Origin: Natranaerobius thermophilus JW/NM-WN-LF
Lineage (GTDB): Bacteria > Bacillota > Natranaerobiia > Natranaerobiales > Natranaerobiaceae
Reading direction: 5' to 3'
Assembly (NCBI RefSeq): GCF_000020005.1
Contig: NC_010718.1
Location: 687,001 to 751,000, forward strand
DNA: 64,000 nucleotides
Shown here: piece by piece, positions 24,263 through 34,201 of the stretch
Layout of the letters: each line of letters begins with the position of its first letter
Position numbering within the stretch: position 1 is the first letter of the stretch
Notes under the pieces: model-generated
The model's database searches: none
What the model was told of the DNA's origin: nothing
Seen by the model: only the letters and a program-made list of their open reading frames with translations
Program-made: the position numbers and the translations under genes

Positions 24263-25498
24263 ATGCGCACTCTTCAAGGGAATATACCAGGTTATATGAT
24301 TGTCATGATTCTTTCTATGGGAGCCTTTGGTGTCATGGGAGGCGCTTTAGTAGCCCCCGCTCTTCCAACCATTGGTAGAGCTTTTGAGGTACCAGAAGGA
24401 CAGCAAGGCTTTATACTAAGTGTTTATACTTTAGCAGCAGCCTTAAGTCTACCTTTCATTGGATATTTAATAGATGTAATTGGTAGACGAAGAGTGGCTT
24501 TGGCTTGTTTGCTAATTGATGGAGCTGCCGGAGTTTCTATTATATTTGCCCCTAGTTTTGGGGTAGTGTTAATTTTAAGATTTATCCAGGGGATTGGTAT
24601 AGCTGGATTAATTCCAGTTGCCATGACTATTATTGGAGATTTGTTCTCAGGAGAAAAAAGACTACAAATTATGGGTTATTTAACAGGGATAATTTCCCTC
24701 GGAGCAGCAGTTATACCTACACTGGGTGGAGCTTTGGCGTCCTTTGATTGGCGCTTTGTGTTTGCCGTTTATGGTCTCGGATTTGTGTTTGCCTTGTTTT
24801 TCTTGTTTACTTTGCCTGAAACCTCTCCGTTTCACTTTAATGCAGGTTCTAGTAGTGATAATAACAATAATCAAGGTGATAAGACTAATCAAAATACTGC
24901 TCACAAATCTCCTATAGAATATATTAATTCATTATTTACAGTTTTCAAAAATAAAAGTATTCGTAATATTATGTTTCAACCGTTAATGAACTACTTTTTT
25001 TTATATGCTTTGGTAACCTTTTTCCCGATATTTTTAGTGACAGTCCACGGTTTCGCAGAAATATTTAATGGACTAGCCCTGTCAATGCAAGGACTGTTTT
25101 CAGCCATAATTGCTTCTCGAGCGGATTTAGCAGCTCGTTTTATGACCTGGTGGCAAAGAATTTCGATAGGATTTATTTTGAAAGGTATTGCCTTTTTATT
25201 AATGCCTTTATGGCCTACAGGGAGTTTTTTACTTAGCATAAGTATTATCATATATGGAGTAGGGTTTGGGATTGTTTCGCCTACTATATACAACAGGGCC
25301 ACCAAGTTACCACCTCAAGACCTGATTGGCTCGGTAGTTGCAATTTTTAATACCATGAGATTTTTAGGAATGACTTTGTCTCCATTTTTATTGGGAATCA
25401 TTCTTGGCTTTACTACATTAAATGTGGTATTTTTAATTGTTGGTGTAGTTTCAATCATGTGGGGGACTTTTTCCATGTCACAAAAAATGATTGCTTAA
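24263..25498 (+). CDS. Major facilitator superfamily transporter
   Basis: 411 residues with 12 predicted membrane helices. The loop between helices 2 and 3 has DVIGRRRVALA, the MFS motif A form, and RFIQGIGIAGLIPVA resembles motif B/C regions of drug:proton antiporters. A hydrophilic Asn-rich central loop (around residues 195-215) joins the halves. It resembles Bcr/EmrB-like multidrug exporters; the substrate is unknown. GAGGTGATTGA lies ahead of the ATG. A terminator follows. Confidence 0.85.
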   Translation: MRTLQGNIPGYMIVMILSMGAFGVMGGALVAPALPTIGRAFEVPEGQQGFILSVYTLAAALSLPFIGYLIDVIGRRRVALACLLIDGAAGVSIIFAPSFGVVLILRFIQGIGIAGLIPVAMTIIGDLFSGEKRLQIMGYLTGIISLGAAVIPTLGGALASFDWRFVFAVYGLGFVFALFFLFTLPETSPFHFNAGSSSDNNNNQGDKTNQNTAHKSPIEYINSLFTVFKNKSIRNIMFQPLMNYFFLYALVTFFPIFLVTVHGFAEIFNGLALSMQGLFSAIIASRADLAARFMTWWQRISIGFILKGIAFLLMPLWPTGSFLLSISIIIYGVGFGIVSPTIYNRATKLPPQDLIGSVVAIFNTMRFLGMTLSPFLLGIILGFTTLNVVFLIVGVVSIMWGTFSMSQKMIA

Positions 25499-25533
25499 TA
25501 TACTAAAACTGAAACTTCTTGATAGCTGACTTT

Positions 25534-25559
25534 GCCTGCCTTAATGGCAGGCTTTTTTT
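25534..25559 (+). terminator. Rho-independent terminator after MFS gene
   Basis: Stem GCCTGCC/GGCAGGC, loop TTAAT, then seven T. Nearly the same stem as the terminator at 531-555. Confidence 0.92.
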
Positions 25560-25712
25560 ATGAAATTGATTTTTACATTTATCAACATTCTACTTTAATA
25601 TAGCTTAATCTTATTAAAGGAATTTTAATTTCCCAGAAAATGCTCTCATAAAGCGCACAAGTTTATATATTGGCATATGATGGACTAAACCTTGGAAATG
25701 GAGGGAATTAAT

Positions 25713-25988
25713 TTGACAGCTTGGGAACGCTCAGGAGACGAAAGACCAGAAAGGGAGCATCGACGTAAACCAGACAAGGAATGTCCTAGAGAGCCTGGAA
25801 CAATCATAAGAATCTTTATTCCTGCAGGAGCTGCTATTGAGATTGGCCCATTAAGAATTACTTCACCTGACGGAATTTGCCTGGTGATTAGTCTGCAGGA
25901 TTTAGAGAACTTAGATCAGCTTATTGACTTAATTCAACAAGCAGGTGGAAGTGTTACGATTGGAAATACCGAACAAACACAAGAGTAA
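25713..25988 (+). CDS. Small unrecognised protein
   Basis: About 91 residues. The first 25 are charged (Arg/Glu rich). The rest alternates hydrophobic strands (GTIIRIFIPAGAAIEIGPLRI) with a helix of acidic and Leu residues and ends in a short glycine-containing strand. This suggests a small beta-rich domain. TTG 25713 is preferred because GGAGG lies eight bases before it. Flanked by terminators, so it is a single-gene unit. No family recognised. Confidence 0.6.
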   Translation: MTAWERSGDERPEREHRRKPDKECPREPGTIIRIFIPAGAAIEIGPLRITSPDGICLVISLQDLENLDQLIDLIQQAGGSVTIGNTEQTQE

Positions 25989-26040
25989 AACTTAAAGTAA
26001 ACTTAAAATGAACTAGTTTAGAGCGGACTATAAACATTCT

Positions 26041-26090
26041 AAACCAGTAGCTGGGATCAATTAAATCCCCGGCTACTGGTTTGTTTTAAT
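26041..26090 (+). terminator. Rho-independent terminator after the small protein
   Basis: A long stem AAACCAGTAGC/GCTACTGGTTT with an inner GGG/CCC pairing, followed by TGTTTTAATT. Confidence 0.85.
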
Positions 26091-26178
26091 TAGAACAAAT
26101 TAGCAAATAATAAATAATGAGATCTCAAAACAGTAATTAATTTATGAGTCACATTGAAGTACAATTGGGGGTTCAAAA

Positions 26179-27273
26179 ATGAAAATAGCCATATTAGGCG
26201 GTGGACTTGCTGGCTTATCGGCGGCTAACGTATTAGAAAAATATGGTGTAATCCCAACAGTTTTTGAAACTAAGCAATCTTTGACGGATTATAGTCCCAG
26301 GGCCCAAACTTTAATTTCAGTATTTGTCAGACCAATACAAGATAGTATCTCCCATTTGTCCGAAGAACATGGTTTATACATAAATCCTAAAACTAACATA
26401 ACGGAACTAGTATTTCATTCTAAACGAGAAACAGCCGTAGTCAGAGGCCACTTAGGGTATATAACAATTAGGGGAGATCATCCTAGTTCTTTGGAAAGCC
26501 AACTAGGTTACAATCTTTTAGATACTGAAATTGTAAATAATTCTTCTTTTACTATGGCTGATCTTGAACATGAATTTGATAAGGTGATTATAGCCACGGG
26601 AGATCCTAATCAGGTTGATCAAATAAAAATTCCCGGAAATTATAAAGAAATATACTATAAAGATGCTTTAATATCAGGTGAATTCAATAAAAATCGTATC
26701 CATATTTTTCAAAATCATAATATAGCTCCTAAATCTTTTGGTTATCTTGTACCACTGAATGACTCGCTTGCCAATTTAAAAATTTCTTTTCCTATTGGCT
26801 ATTTAAATAAGTATTTAGCTAAGGGTACGATAAGTACAGGCTGGCAATATTTTCTTCAATTATTATATAACAAGTTTCCGGGAATTTCTTTAGTGGAAGT
26901 CAAGGAATTCTCTAGAATAGTAAACTATGCTTCTACTGGAGCTAAAGGTCGCATAGGAAACTATCTGTTAACAGGAAATTGCTTAGGGTCAGTCATGCCT
27001 ATGCTCGGTTATGATCAATTTTTTGCAATTTCAAGTGGAGTACATGCTGCGAAAAGTGTAATAAATCAGAAGAATTATGATTCTTTAATTTCTCCTTTGA
27101 TGAGACAATTAACAAAATTACAAACCATATATCAAGGTATGAGTGCATTAGATAATAGGGATTTTGATAATATGGTGAAAACACTTAATACAAGGGCAGG
27201 TGGAATTTTCTTTAACTCAAAGTACGACATTTTAAAAGTTTTAGAGGGACTTCTTTACCCTATGATTAAATAA
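26179..27273 (+). CDS. FAD-dependent oxidoreductase (geranylgeranyl-reductase-like)
   Basis: 364 residues. The N terminus is a dinucleotide-binding GGGLAGLSAANVLEKYG followed by the FE acid of the Rossmann fold (VFETK). The second FAD segment appears as KVIIATGDP, and the C-terminal GNYLLTGNCLGSVMPMLGYD is the usual GD-motif region with an unusual Asn in place of Asp. This is the layout of the p-hydroxybenzoate hydroxylase/geranylgeranyl reductase superfamily, which reduces or hydroxylates lipids and quinones. The substrate is unknown. Single gene with a weak ribosome site (TTGGGGG). Confidence 0.75.
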   Translation: MKIAILGGGLAGLSAANVLEKYGVIPTVFETKQSLTDYSPRAQTLISVFVRPIQDSISHLSEEHGLYINPKTNITELVFHSKRETAVVRGHLGYITIRGDHPSSLESQLGYNLLDTEIVNNSSFTMADLEHEFDKVIIATGDPNQVDQIKIPGNYKEIYYKDALISGEFNKNRIHIFQNHNIAPKSFGYLVPLNDSLANLKISFPIGYLNKYLAKGTISTGWQYFLQLLYNKFPGISLVEVKEFSRIVNYASTGAKGRIGNYLLTGNCLGSVMPMLGYDQFFAISSGVHAAKSVINQKNYDSLISPLMRQLTKLQTIYQGMSALDNRDFDNMVKTLNTRAGGIFFNSKYDILKVLEGLLYPMIK

Positions 27274-27368
27274 CAAAATTTGTTTTATCAGAGAAATTTA
27301 GTCCAATATCACATATTGTAATATTATACATACAGATATCTAATGAAACCGGGGGAAGGGGGGATTAG

Positions 27369-27929
27369 ATGTCCCGCAAACCATATCGTTGTCCTCGTAA
27401 TTCCTTGCGATATACTGTCCAAGAGACGGATACAATTTATGATATAGCCAAGCATTATGATATTTCTTTACATGAACTTAAAAAAGCCAATCGACATATT
27501 GAAGATTTAGAAGTTATCTGTCCTGGTGATGTATTGTGCATACCAAGGGAAATTGAGCCCAGAAGAGCAAAAGTCATCATTGCCTTGAATATTGGTACAA
27601 ATAAATTTGGCTATACTGGAAAATGGGAAGCGGCTCTTTATAAAGGTGCCATACCTGCCGAAGAAACAGAAGGACGGTTCACGGAATGGAAACAAGCCGA
27701 CAAAAATATCGTGACTTTTGAGTTACCCGAGGAAGTCCGTAAAAGTTTTGAAGTACCTTTTAGCATACCTGAAGACACTTATGTCAGGATCAGAACTCTT
27801 GGAAATGATGTTTTTCCTGTGTTTGACCTGGTTACAGAGCCGTTTACTCTTGTTAGAAATAAAAAAATAATTGTTCCTATAAATTTTATTTCCAAAGCTA
27901 CTATTTTGCCATTAGCTAATAAAAATTAA
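27369..27929 (+). CDS. LysM-domain protein
   Basis: 186 residues. One LysM module at about 13-60 (YTVQETDTIYDIAKHYDIS ... DLEVICPGDVLCIP) that binds peptidoglycan or spore cortex sugars. The remaining 125 residues form a beta-rich domain without a recognised name. There is no signal peptide, so as in spore-associated LysM proteins it may act in the mother cell or be released by lysis. A purine-rich GGGGGAAGGGGGG stretch precedes the ATG. Confidence 0.75.
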   Translation: MSRKPYRCPRNSLRYTVQETDTIYDIAKHYDISLHELKKANRHIEDLEVICPGDVLCIPREIEPRRAKVIIALNIGTNKFGYTGKWEAALYKGAIPAEETEGRFTEWKQADKNIVTFELPEEVRKSFEVPFSIPEDTYVRIRTLGNDVFPVFDLVTEPFTLVRNKKIIVPINFISKATILPLANKN

Positions 27930-28021
27930 TTGAAGAGTACTGTCTACCCAGGATAATTTAATAATTAATTTAAAATTTTTTCAGTTATCAACACTAAAAT
28001 AATATAAGCGCACTAAGAAAT

Positions 28022-28070
28022 AAAGCCTACCCTCTCCCTTAACTAGCTAATAGGGAGTAGGGTAGGCTTT
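28022..28070. terminator. Bidirectional terminator
   Basis: A stem of about 18 bp (AAAGCCTACCCT and CTCCC with their complements), with T-rich flanks on both strands, between two convergent genes. Confidence 0.9.
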
Positions 28071-28096
28071 ATTATTACAACTTAAAATTGACTAAT

Positions 28097-29187
28097 TTAG
28101 AATCGACCAATGATAACGTCGTCTTCATCTAGGATACCTGCTTCTACCAGAGCTCTCTGAAAGGAAGTACTTTCCCTTGACATACGAACTGTAGCACCGG
28201 AAATTCCATCTACGGAATCTTGAGCTGTACCGGTAGCTCCAGATTCTACGTCGACTCCAAACTCGTTATCTTCATTAATAGCGCCAGCTAATCTGTCTTG
28301 CTCCCAGTCTACTAGAGAATTTAATTCATTGACATCTTTTCCAATTAGATAATCTTCGATGGCTTCATAATTACCTTCCCAGCCACCTAAACCGAAATAT
28401 CCGTAATCTACTGATTTTTCCTGAGCCAGGTTATTTCAAACTCAATTTCAAAGGCTTCTAAAAATTCGCGTACACTAGAATCTTCGTCTATACCTTCTAA
28501 TTCACCAGTATCGTTTACAACATGAGACCACATATCGTGCATATTGAAGATGGTCTTATCTGCAAAATCTTCCCAGTCTTCTACTTGTTCAACACCGCCT
28601 CCAGAAGTTCTTACAGTTGGTACAAAATAATCACTGTCAACAGTTATCTCACTCATGGGTGTGTCATAATCAAAATCTGCTGGGAAATTATAATCAAACT
28701 GATACCTAGTAACAGGATCTACCATAGTAACGGCAACTTCACCAGTTTCATCCACGGCTGTTGCATAAAAATTCATCATATTCGCAGTGTTAACGGTGAA
28801 CATGGATTGTCCTTCTTGGTAATCATCACCGGGAGTGGCTTCTTTAGGTTCTACAGAAAAATCAACGTCCACATAAGCATTCCCACTTTGACGAGTAGTC
28901 CAATAACCATCAATTTCTTGGAAATATCTCATGGTAGCATCTTCAATAATTCCATCCTCGTCTAACTCCAAAATGGTTTCAATATACCTACCGGCTTCAT
29001 CGAAACTTTGACCATCAGCTTCTCCTTCCCAAGAATAACCTACGTATCGACCTTCTAAAGATTGTTCCTGTTCATCTTCCCCATTGCTTTCTTCCGTTGC
29101 AGGCTCATCTGTATCTGCACAACCCGCTACAATAACTAGTGCAGACAGAGCCAAGACAAAAACTAGACTGAATTTAAGTTTTTTCAT
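28097..29187 (-). pseudogene. FMN-binding-domain lipoprotein, single frameshift
   Basis: The first frame encodes 259 residues with a lipoprotein signal ending in VIVAGC and a very acidic mature region of two related domains. It stops at 28408. The neighbouring frame then runs from about 28438 to 28097 and encodes about 110 more residues (NNLAQEKSVDYGYFGLGG to ILDEDDVIIGRF), including DGISGATVR. That string is the covalent-FMN attachment signature (SGAT) of the FMN-binding family found in RnfG/NqrC and extracellular electron-transfer lipoproteins. One missing base near GAGTTTGA (about 28438) joins them. Either a recent mutation or a sequence error. If intact, the protein would be an exported flavin electron carrier of about 360 residues. 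Confidence 0.82.
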
Positions 29188-29399
29188 AATTTTTCGCTCC
29201 TTTCTAAATAGAGTTTTGTAGTGCTTTGGGAGTTAGTGTTTAAGTACTCAAAAGCTTACTTAAAATGAATTGAATAAGATACCTAGTAATTAAAAGAAAT
29301 TAAAAGCGTCACGCTCCCCCTTGTTCAAAGCTTCTCAAAACTAATTCCATTTTACCTATTTCATTAAAACTAATATAGGTGTATTCATCCGTCTTAGAT

Positions 29400-29415
29400 A
29401 GGGACATTTGTCCCT
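29400..29415. repeat. Short inverted repeat
   Basis: AGGGACA-TT-TGTCCCT lies in the gap between the flavin lipoprotein and the response-regulator terminator. It could be an operator; no regulator can be assigned. The rest of 29188-29426 holds no gene I can see. Confidence 0.3.
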
Positions 29416-29426
29416 GATTCTAAAGT

Positions 29427-29460
29427 TAAAAAAACCGACCTTTGTTACTCAAGGTCGGCT
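29427..29460 (-). terminator. Terminator of the two-component operon
   Basis: Minus strand CCGACCTT/AAGGTCGG stem followed by seven T, just after the response-regulator stop. Confidence 0.9.
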
Positions 29461-29470
29461 TACCAAGTTG

Positions 29471-30112
29471 TTAACTATCTTCTTTTATTTGTGATACATA
29501 ATAAGCTGCTGCTTGAGTCCGATTATTTAAATCCAGTTTGTTAAGAATTCTACTCAGCTGGTTTCTGACAGTTTTTTCACTTAAGTGTAACTCTTCACCA
29601 ATTTCACTATTAGTTTTGCCTTTAGCGACTAAGTCCAGAATATCCATTTCTCGATTTGTTAATATATCAGTAGGATTTTCCCGATTAGGATTTTTATTTC
29701 TCATATATTCAAGAACTTTTTCCGTAGTTTTTGCATCCATTATTTGTTCACCTTCTGCAGCTTTGATCACAGATTCAACCAAGGATTTAATTCGTACTTC
29801 TTTCATTAAATAACCTGAAGCACCGGCTAAAATTGATTCAATCAGGGCATCATCATCGTCAAATGCCGTTAACATTATAACTTTACTGTCAGGGCTATAT
29901 TCTAAGACTTCTTGACATCCTTGCACTCCGCTTTCACTTTTGAGTCTTACATCCATTATAATTACGTGAAAATATTGTTCTTGTACTTGTTTTAAAGCTT
30001 CTGATATATTTTCGGCATCACTTACATGGGAAATTTTCTCACCTTTTAATAAATGTTCTTTCAGGCCCAAGCGGATCATTTCATGGTCATCCACAATTAA
30101 CACTTGGTACAT
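29471..30112 (-). CDS. NarL/FixJ-family response regulator
   Basis: 213 residues. Receiver domain 1-120 with acidic pair DDHEMIRLG, phospho-acceptor Asp in IIMDVRLKSESG and VIMLTAFDDDD. The LuxR-type helix-turn-helix is at about 148-205 (LTNREMDILDLVAKGKTN, SEKTVRNQLSRILNKL). It binds DNA when phosphorylated by its partner kinase, which is encoded five bases upstream. GGGAGGG in the 3' end of the kinase gene serves as its ribosome site. Resembles DegU/LiaR-type regulators; targets unknown. Confidence 0.92.
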   Translation of the reverse strand: MYQVLIVDDHEMIRLGLKEHLLKGEKISHVSDAENISEALKQVQEQYFHVIIMDVRLKSESGVQGCQEVLEYSPDSKVIMLTAFDDDDALIESILAGASGYLMKEVRIKSLVESVIKAAEGEQIMDAKTTEKVLEYMRNKNPNRENPTDILTNREMDILDLVAKGKTNSEIGEELHLSEKTVRNQLSRILNKLDLNNRTQAAAYYVSQIKEDS

Positions 30113-30117
30113 TTGGT

Positions 30118-31542
30118 TTACCCTCCCTTCTTTGGCAATTCTAAATAAAACTTAGTTCCTTTACTTTTTTCGGTTTGGAAATTGAATTCACCGCCCAGGG
30201 TATGAATTCGTTCTTTAACATGAACCAGACCGAGTTTTTCTCTCTGGCTTTGTTTTCTCTGCAACTCTTTCAAATCTACTCCCACGCCATTATCTTCTAA
30301 TGTGATTAAAATGTTATTAGCTTGGCCAGCTTTTATAGTAATAGTGATTTTATCGGCTTGTGAATGCTTTACTGCATTTATTAGTAGTTCTCCTAAGGTA
30401 TTGTGTATGGCAGCTTTAATTTCCGGTTTAACATCTATAAAAGATTTTAAGTCATTTTTAAATTCAATGTTTAAATGTCGTTTAAATCTCTGGACTATTC
30501 GGCTAATTATCTCACTAATGGTTAATGAAGCCAGTTCAGCAGATTTGAGATCTTGAATGTACAATCGCATATCTGAAAGAATATTATCTAGTTGTTTCGC
30601 AGACTTGTCCAATCTTTCTCGTACTTCCTCTGTATCTCCCGAGTCCAATTCATACTTACAACTTTCAAGGGCTAGTCCGACAGAATAGATTGATTGCATG
30701 ATATCATCGTGCAGATCTTTTTTTATTCGTTCCCGTTCCTGTAAAATAGCATTTTCGCTTACAGTTCGTCCAATTAACGAAATGTTTTCTAATTGGAACT
30801 TTCTTAAGATTAAAAGAATACTAAGAGTAATTAATATACTAAAAAAAGTTCTAAATAAAGGAACAGGCAATTTTGTAAGCTTGAAAAAAGTTTCTGTATT
30901 TATTACGTCTGCTGGAAAAAAGTCGGCACTTGGAACTAGAAAACCTGCAAATATACCATATCCCATGAAAGCTATCATTAGTAAGTTATAAACGTACCCT
31001 GTATACTTGTTAGTAGTTTGCAATTGTTTTTTGTGTTGATATACGGCGTAGCAAGCAATTAATCCAGCAGGTAAAGCAAAGAAATATCGGCTAATTATTT
31101 CAGCCAGATTAAACCAGTAATCTGGGTTATCACCTATAAATATTAACTGATAGAAGACAAAATAAACTAACCATGAAATTAAACTACCAATAGAAATGTA
31201 GAAGAGATATTTTACCAAAGCATGTTTATGAATATCATATAAAAACTGTAATGCAAAAAATAATAAAAATCCAAAAGAAATTCCAACTAAATTTAAATCA
31301 ATTACTTCTAGAATAAACAAGGATGAAGAAGTAAAATCACTCTCCCTATAAGGGAGGTAAAAATAAGTCCATTCTGATAATCCGTGCAAGTAACCGAAAA
31401 CAGCCAGCAGCCATAGATTATTAGAAAAAGTTTTATTAGTATACTCTTTAACCTGAAGAGTAATTGCAATACCCATAATAATGAAAGATAAACCGTATAT
31501 GAAATAAACTTCATAGAAGTATTCAAGGAAAAAAGCTTTCAT
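30118..31542 (-). CDS. Membrane sensor histidine kinase (HisKA_3/NarL partner)
   Basis: 474 residues. Residues 1-240 contain about seven membrane helices forming a sensor region without a large extracellular domain. The H-box is ERIKKDLHDDIMQSIYSVGL with the phospho-accepting His. The ATPase domain has GELLINAVKHSQ (N-box), LEDNGVGVD (G1) and KLGLVHVKERIHTLGG. This is the DegS/LiaS/NarX class. Signal unknown. AAAGGGG before the ATG. Divergent from the flavodiiron gene. Confidence 0.9.
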   Translation of the reverse strand: MKAFFLEYFYEVYFIYGLSFIIMGIAITLQVKEYTNKTFSNNLWLLAVFGYLHGLSEWTYFYLPYRESDFTSSSLFILEVIDLNLVGISFGFLLFFALQFLYDIHKHALVKYLFYISIGSLISWLVYFVFYQLIFIGDNPDYWFNLAEIISRYFFALPAGLIACYAVYQHKKQLQTTNKYTGYVYNLLMIAFMGYGIFAGFLVPSADFFPADVINTETFFKLTKLPVPLFRTFFSILITLSILLILRKFQLENISLIGRTVSENAILQERERIKKDLHDDIMQSIYSVGLALESCKYELDSGDTEEVRERLDKSAKQLDNILSDMRLYIQDLKSAELASLTISEIISRIVQRFKRHLNIEFKNDLKSFIDVKPEIKAAIHNTLGELLINAVKHSQADKITITIKAGQANNILITLEDNGVGVDLKELQRKQSQREKLGLVHVKERIHTLGGEFNFQTEKSKGTKFYLELPKKGG

Positions 31543-31761
31543 AGAGAGCCCCTTTCTAATAAGTATAATTTCACCTTTAAATTCTCATGATAAATTATAC
31601 TATAATGTATCTTTAAAAGTAACTATTTTGATTAGAAAGTTCAGGATTTCTTGATATTTTTTACTATTATTGATAACCTATCAGTAAAAGGATTAACTAT
31701 CAATATAAATCTGATTAAGTTAATCTATAATAATAAATAAAAAGGGAGGTTATTTATTAAA

Positions 31762-32952
31762 ATGAATAACACTGTGGCTATTACTGATAAGATTAGTTGG
31801 ATAGGAGTAAATGACCGAGTTAGTGAACTTTTTGAGGCTATTTGGCCTTTGCCTGACGGTGTTTCTTATAATTCATATTTGATTAATGACGAACAAGTAG
31901 CCCTTGTAGATACGGTAAAGGATAGCGAAATCAATACATATTTGCAAAATATTAAAAACGTAATTGGAAATCGTTCAGTTGATTACCTAATAATAAATCA
32001 TATGGAACCAGATCATTCAGGGGCTATAGAGGCTTTAAGAAGAGAATATCCAAATATAACCCTTGTAGGTAATCAAAAAACATTAACTTTTTTAGAACAA
32101 TTTTACGGAATTGTGGAAAATATCAAAATCGTTGATGATGGAGATCAACTGCAACTAGGCCAACACACCTTAAATTTTTATTTAACTCCTATGGTGCATT
32201 GGCCTGAAACAATGATGACATATGAACAGAAGGAAAAAATATTATTTTCTGGAGACGCCTTTGGAGGCTTTGGAACTCTAGAGGGTGGCATATTTGATGA
32301 TGAAGTAAACTTGGATTTTTATCAAGAAGAAATTCGCCGTTATTTTACTAATATTGTTGCTAAATATGGACCTATGGTAGAAAAAGCTATTTCTAAATTA
32401 GCAGATTTAGATGTGAAGATTATTGCTGCTACCCATGGCCCTGTTTGGAGAGAAAAGCCAGAACAGATTATTGCAGATTACTCACGTTGGAGCCGACAAG
32501 AAACAGAGCCGGGCGTGGTTGTAGTTTATGGTTCAATGTATGGAAATACTGAAACCATGGTGGACACTATCTGTAGAAGACTGGCTGAGAAAGGAATCAA
32601 GAACATAAAGGTGTACAATATTTCTAAGACTCATGTATCTTATATTATTAACGATATCTGGCGATATCAAGGTTTGATTTTAGGAAGTTGCGCCTATAAC
32701 TCAAGAATTTTTCCACCAATGGATTATTTATTGTGCTTTTTAGAAAATAAAAACATAAAGAATCGACTATTGGGGCTGTTTGGCTCGTACACTTGGAGTG
32801 GTGGTGCCATGAAGAGACTTCAAGAATTCCAAAAAAATACTAAGCTTGAATTAATTGAGCCATCAGTAGAAGTGAAATCTGCTCCCAAGAAAAAAGACCA
32901 TGAAGATTGTATAAAAATGGCTGAAAATATGGCGGCGAAACTGAAAGAATAA
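31762..32952 (+). CDS. Flavodiiron protein (oxygen or NO reductase)
   Basis: 396 residues, the usual size of the core flavodiiron proteins. The N-terminal metallo-beta-lactamase-like diiron domain has the ligand motif HMEPDH, then PMVHWPETM, FSGDAFGGFG and ATHGPVW. Residues about 255-396 are flavodoxin-like with FMN loop YGSMYGNTETMVD and GLFGSYTWSGGA. It reduces O2 to water or NO to N2O using electrons from rubredoxin, protecting an anaerobe. AAAGGGAGG lies ahead of the ATG. Single gene ending at a bidirectional-looking terminator. Confidence 0.93.
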   Translation: MNNTVAITDKISWIGVNDRVSELFEAIWPLPDGVSYNSYLINDEQVALVDTVKDSEINTYLQNIKNVIGNRSVDYLIINHMEPDHSGAIEALRREYPNITLVGNQKTLTFLEQFYGIVENIKIVDDGDQLQLGQHTLNFYLTPMVHWPETMMTYEQKEKILFSGDAFGGFGTLEGGIFDDEVNLDFYQEEIRRYFTNIVAKYGPMVEKAISKLADLDVKIIAATHGPVWREKPEQIIADYSRWSRQETEPGVVVVYGSMYGNTETMVDTICRRLAEKGIKNIKVYNISKTHVSYIINDIWRYQGLILGSCAYNSRIFPPMDYLLCFLENKNIKNRLLGLFGSYTWSGGAMKRLQEFQKNTKLELIEPSVEVKSAPKKKDHEDCIKMAENMAAKLKE

Positions 32953-33001
32953 GAGTTGTTGGTAAATAAGTAGAGTACATTGATTCCATTCCCAGAGATG
33001 A

Positions 33002-33030
33002 GAGACGACTTTTTAGTCGTCTCTTTTTTT
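33002..33030 (+). terminator. Rho-independent terminator after flavodiiron gene
   Basis: GAGACGAC/GTCGTCTC stem with T-rich loop and seven T. It touches the stop codon of the convergent YheC/D-like gene. Confidence 0.92.
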
Positions 33031-34201
33031 ATGCATCATCTAAACATTGATTTCCATTATTTATTGATATACTAGCATATTGGAGTAGCTCTTTATAGAA
33101 ATCTATAAGTGTCTGCTCACCATACGCCCTTAACAAAGAGGCTTTAGTAGGTTTAGAATTACACTCGATCAAATAAAGTTGCAAATTTTTATCCACCGCT
33201 ATGTCGATGCCCATTTCTCCACATTTTCCGTGAAGAGCTTCTATCGATTCATATACATTGGTTATCAGAGTAATTAAAGAGCTATATAGATCAGCTAGGT
33301 CTTTATCAGGGAGTTTCCAGATTGAAGTAAAAAATTCAGTAAACTTGTAGCTATCAACATGTTGAGTAATAGGTGAATTGCTTTTCCCCAATCTAACTGG
33401 AATCGCTGTAATTTTTAATTTTCCTGTGCCATTTCTTTGGACTTCGGCCCTTAGATCTATTAATTTGGCATCAATTGAGAGTAGATCTATGGTTTCTTGG
33501 ATAATATAGCTATTTTTACTGCGTACAAAATCAAAAACATGATCAATTAATTCACAGAAATTATTAACAGGAATTGAATTTGGGTTTTTATGATAAGTTA
33601 AAATTTTATATCTGTTATAATTTTGATCAATTCTCAGTATTCGTTTTCCCTTTCTTCCTCCAATGGGCTTTAAATAAACTGATTGATACTTTCCTAACAT
33701 AGTTTTTAAATCTTCTTGATCATTTAATACTGTGGTACTTGGGAGATAGGAAGCAATTTTTGGATACTTTTGTAAATGTTTGTACGTAGTCCATTTATCA
33801 AAGCTTTGAAGTGGATTTATAAATCTAGCACCAAATTGTTTCATTTCTTCTTGAAATCTTTTAAATAGGTTTTTTTCTTTTTTTAGCCCACTTCCTATTT
33901 GATAAATGATTTCCGGATAAGGAAAATTTTCTTTTTCCCAGTGTTGACCTTCTTGATTGTAATAATGTCCGAATATCCTTTTATTATCAAAATCAATATC
34001 AATTAATGAAAAAAAGACTAATTTATTATTTAAATCTTCATTGGCATCAACTAATAAACGAATTTTTTTATTAGATATATTATCTAACAGAGCTAGAGAG
34101 TCAAATCTATTAATGAATATCCCAATTAATGGCTTTGATTGCAGAGAAGGATGACTCACTTCTTCATGGCAAGTTAAATAATCTAAATAATCATGGCTCA
34201 A
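33029..34201 (-). CDS. YheC/YheD-like ATP-grasp protein (spore-coat associated family)
   Basis: About 390 residues. The C-terminal ATP-grasp half is marked by SVYLKPIGGRKGKRILRI, then DLRAEVQRN and GEMGIDIAVDKNLQLYLIECN, the last being the metal/ATP ligand strand. Bacillus YheC/YheD proteins are coat-associated; their chemistry is unknown, but the fold implies carboxylate-amine ligation. TTG at 34201 is preferred since GAGGTG lies six bases before it, while the ATG eight codons upstream has no ribosome site. Divergent from the acidic 195-residue protein, which may be functionally linked. Confidence 0.8.
   Translation of the reverse strand: MSHDYLDYLTCHEEVSHPSLQSKPLIGIFINRFDSLALLDNISNKKIRLLVDANEDLNNKLVFFSLIDIDFDNKRIFGHYYNQEGQHWEKENFPYPEIIYQIGSGLKKEKNLFKRFQEEMKQFGARFINPLQSFDKWTTYKHLQKYPKIASYLPSTTVLNDQEDLKTMLGKYQSVYLKPIGGRKGKRILRIDQNYNRYKILTYHKNPNSIPVNNFCELIDHVFDFVRSKNSYIIQETIDLLSIDAKLIDLRAEVQRNGTGKLKITAIPVRLGKSNSPITQHVDSYKFTEFFTSIWKLPDKDLADLYSSLITLITNVYESIEALHGKCGEMGIDIAVDKNLQLYLIECNSKPTKASLLRAYGEQTLIDFYKELLQYASISINNGNQCLDDA

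Noticed and set aside
28522-28965. 147-residue plus-strand reading frame
   Set aside because: Antisense to the flavin lipoprotein; no ribosome site and no recognisable protein features.
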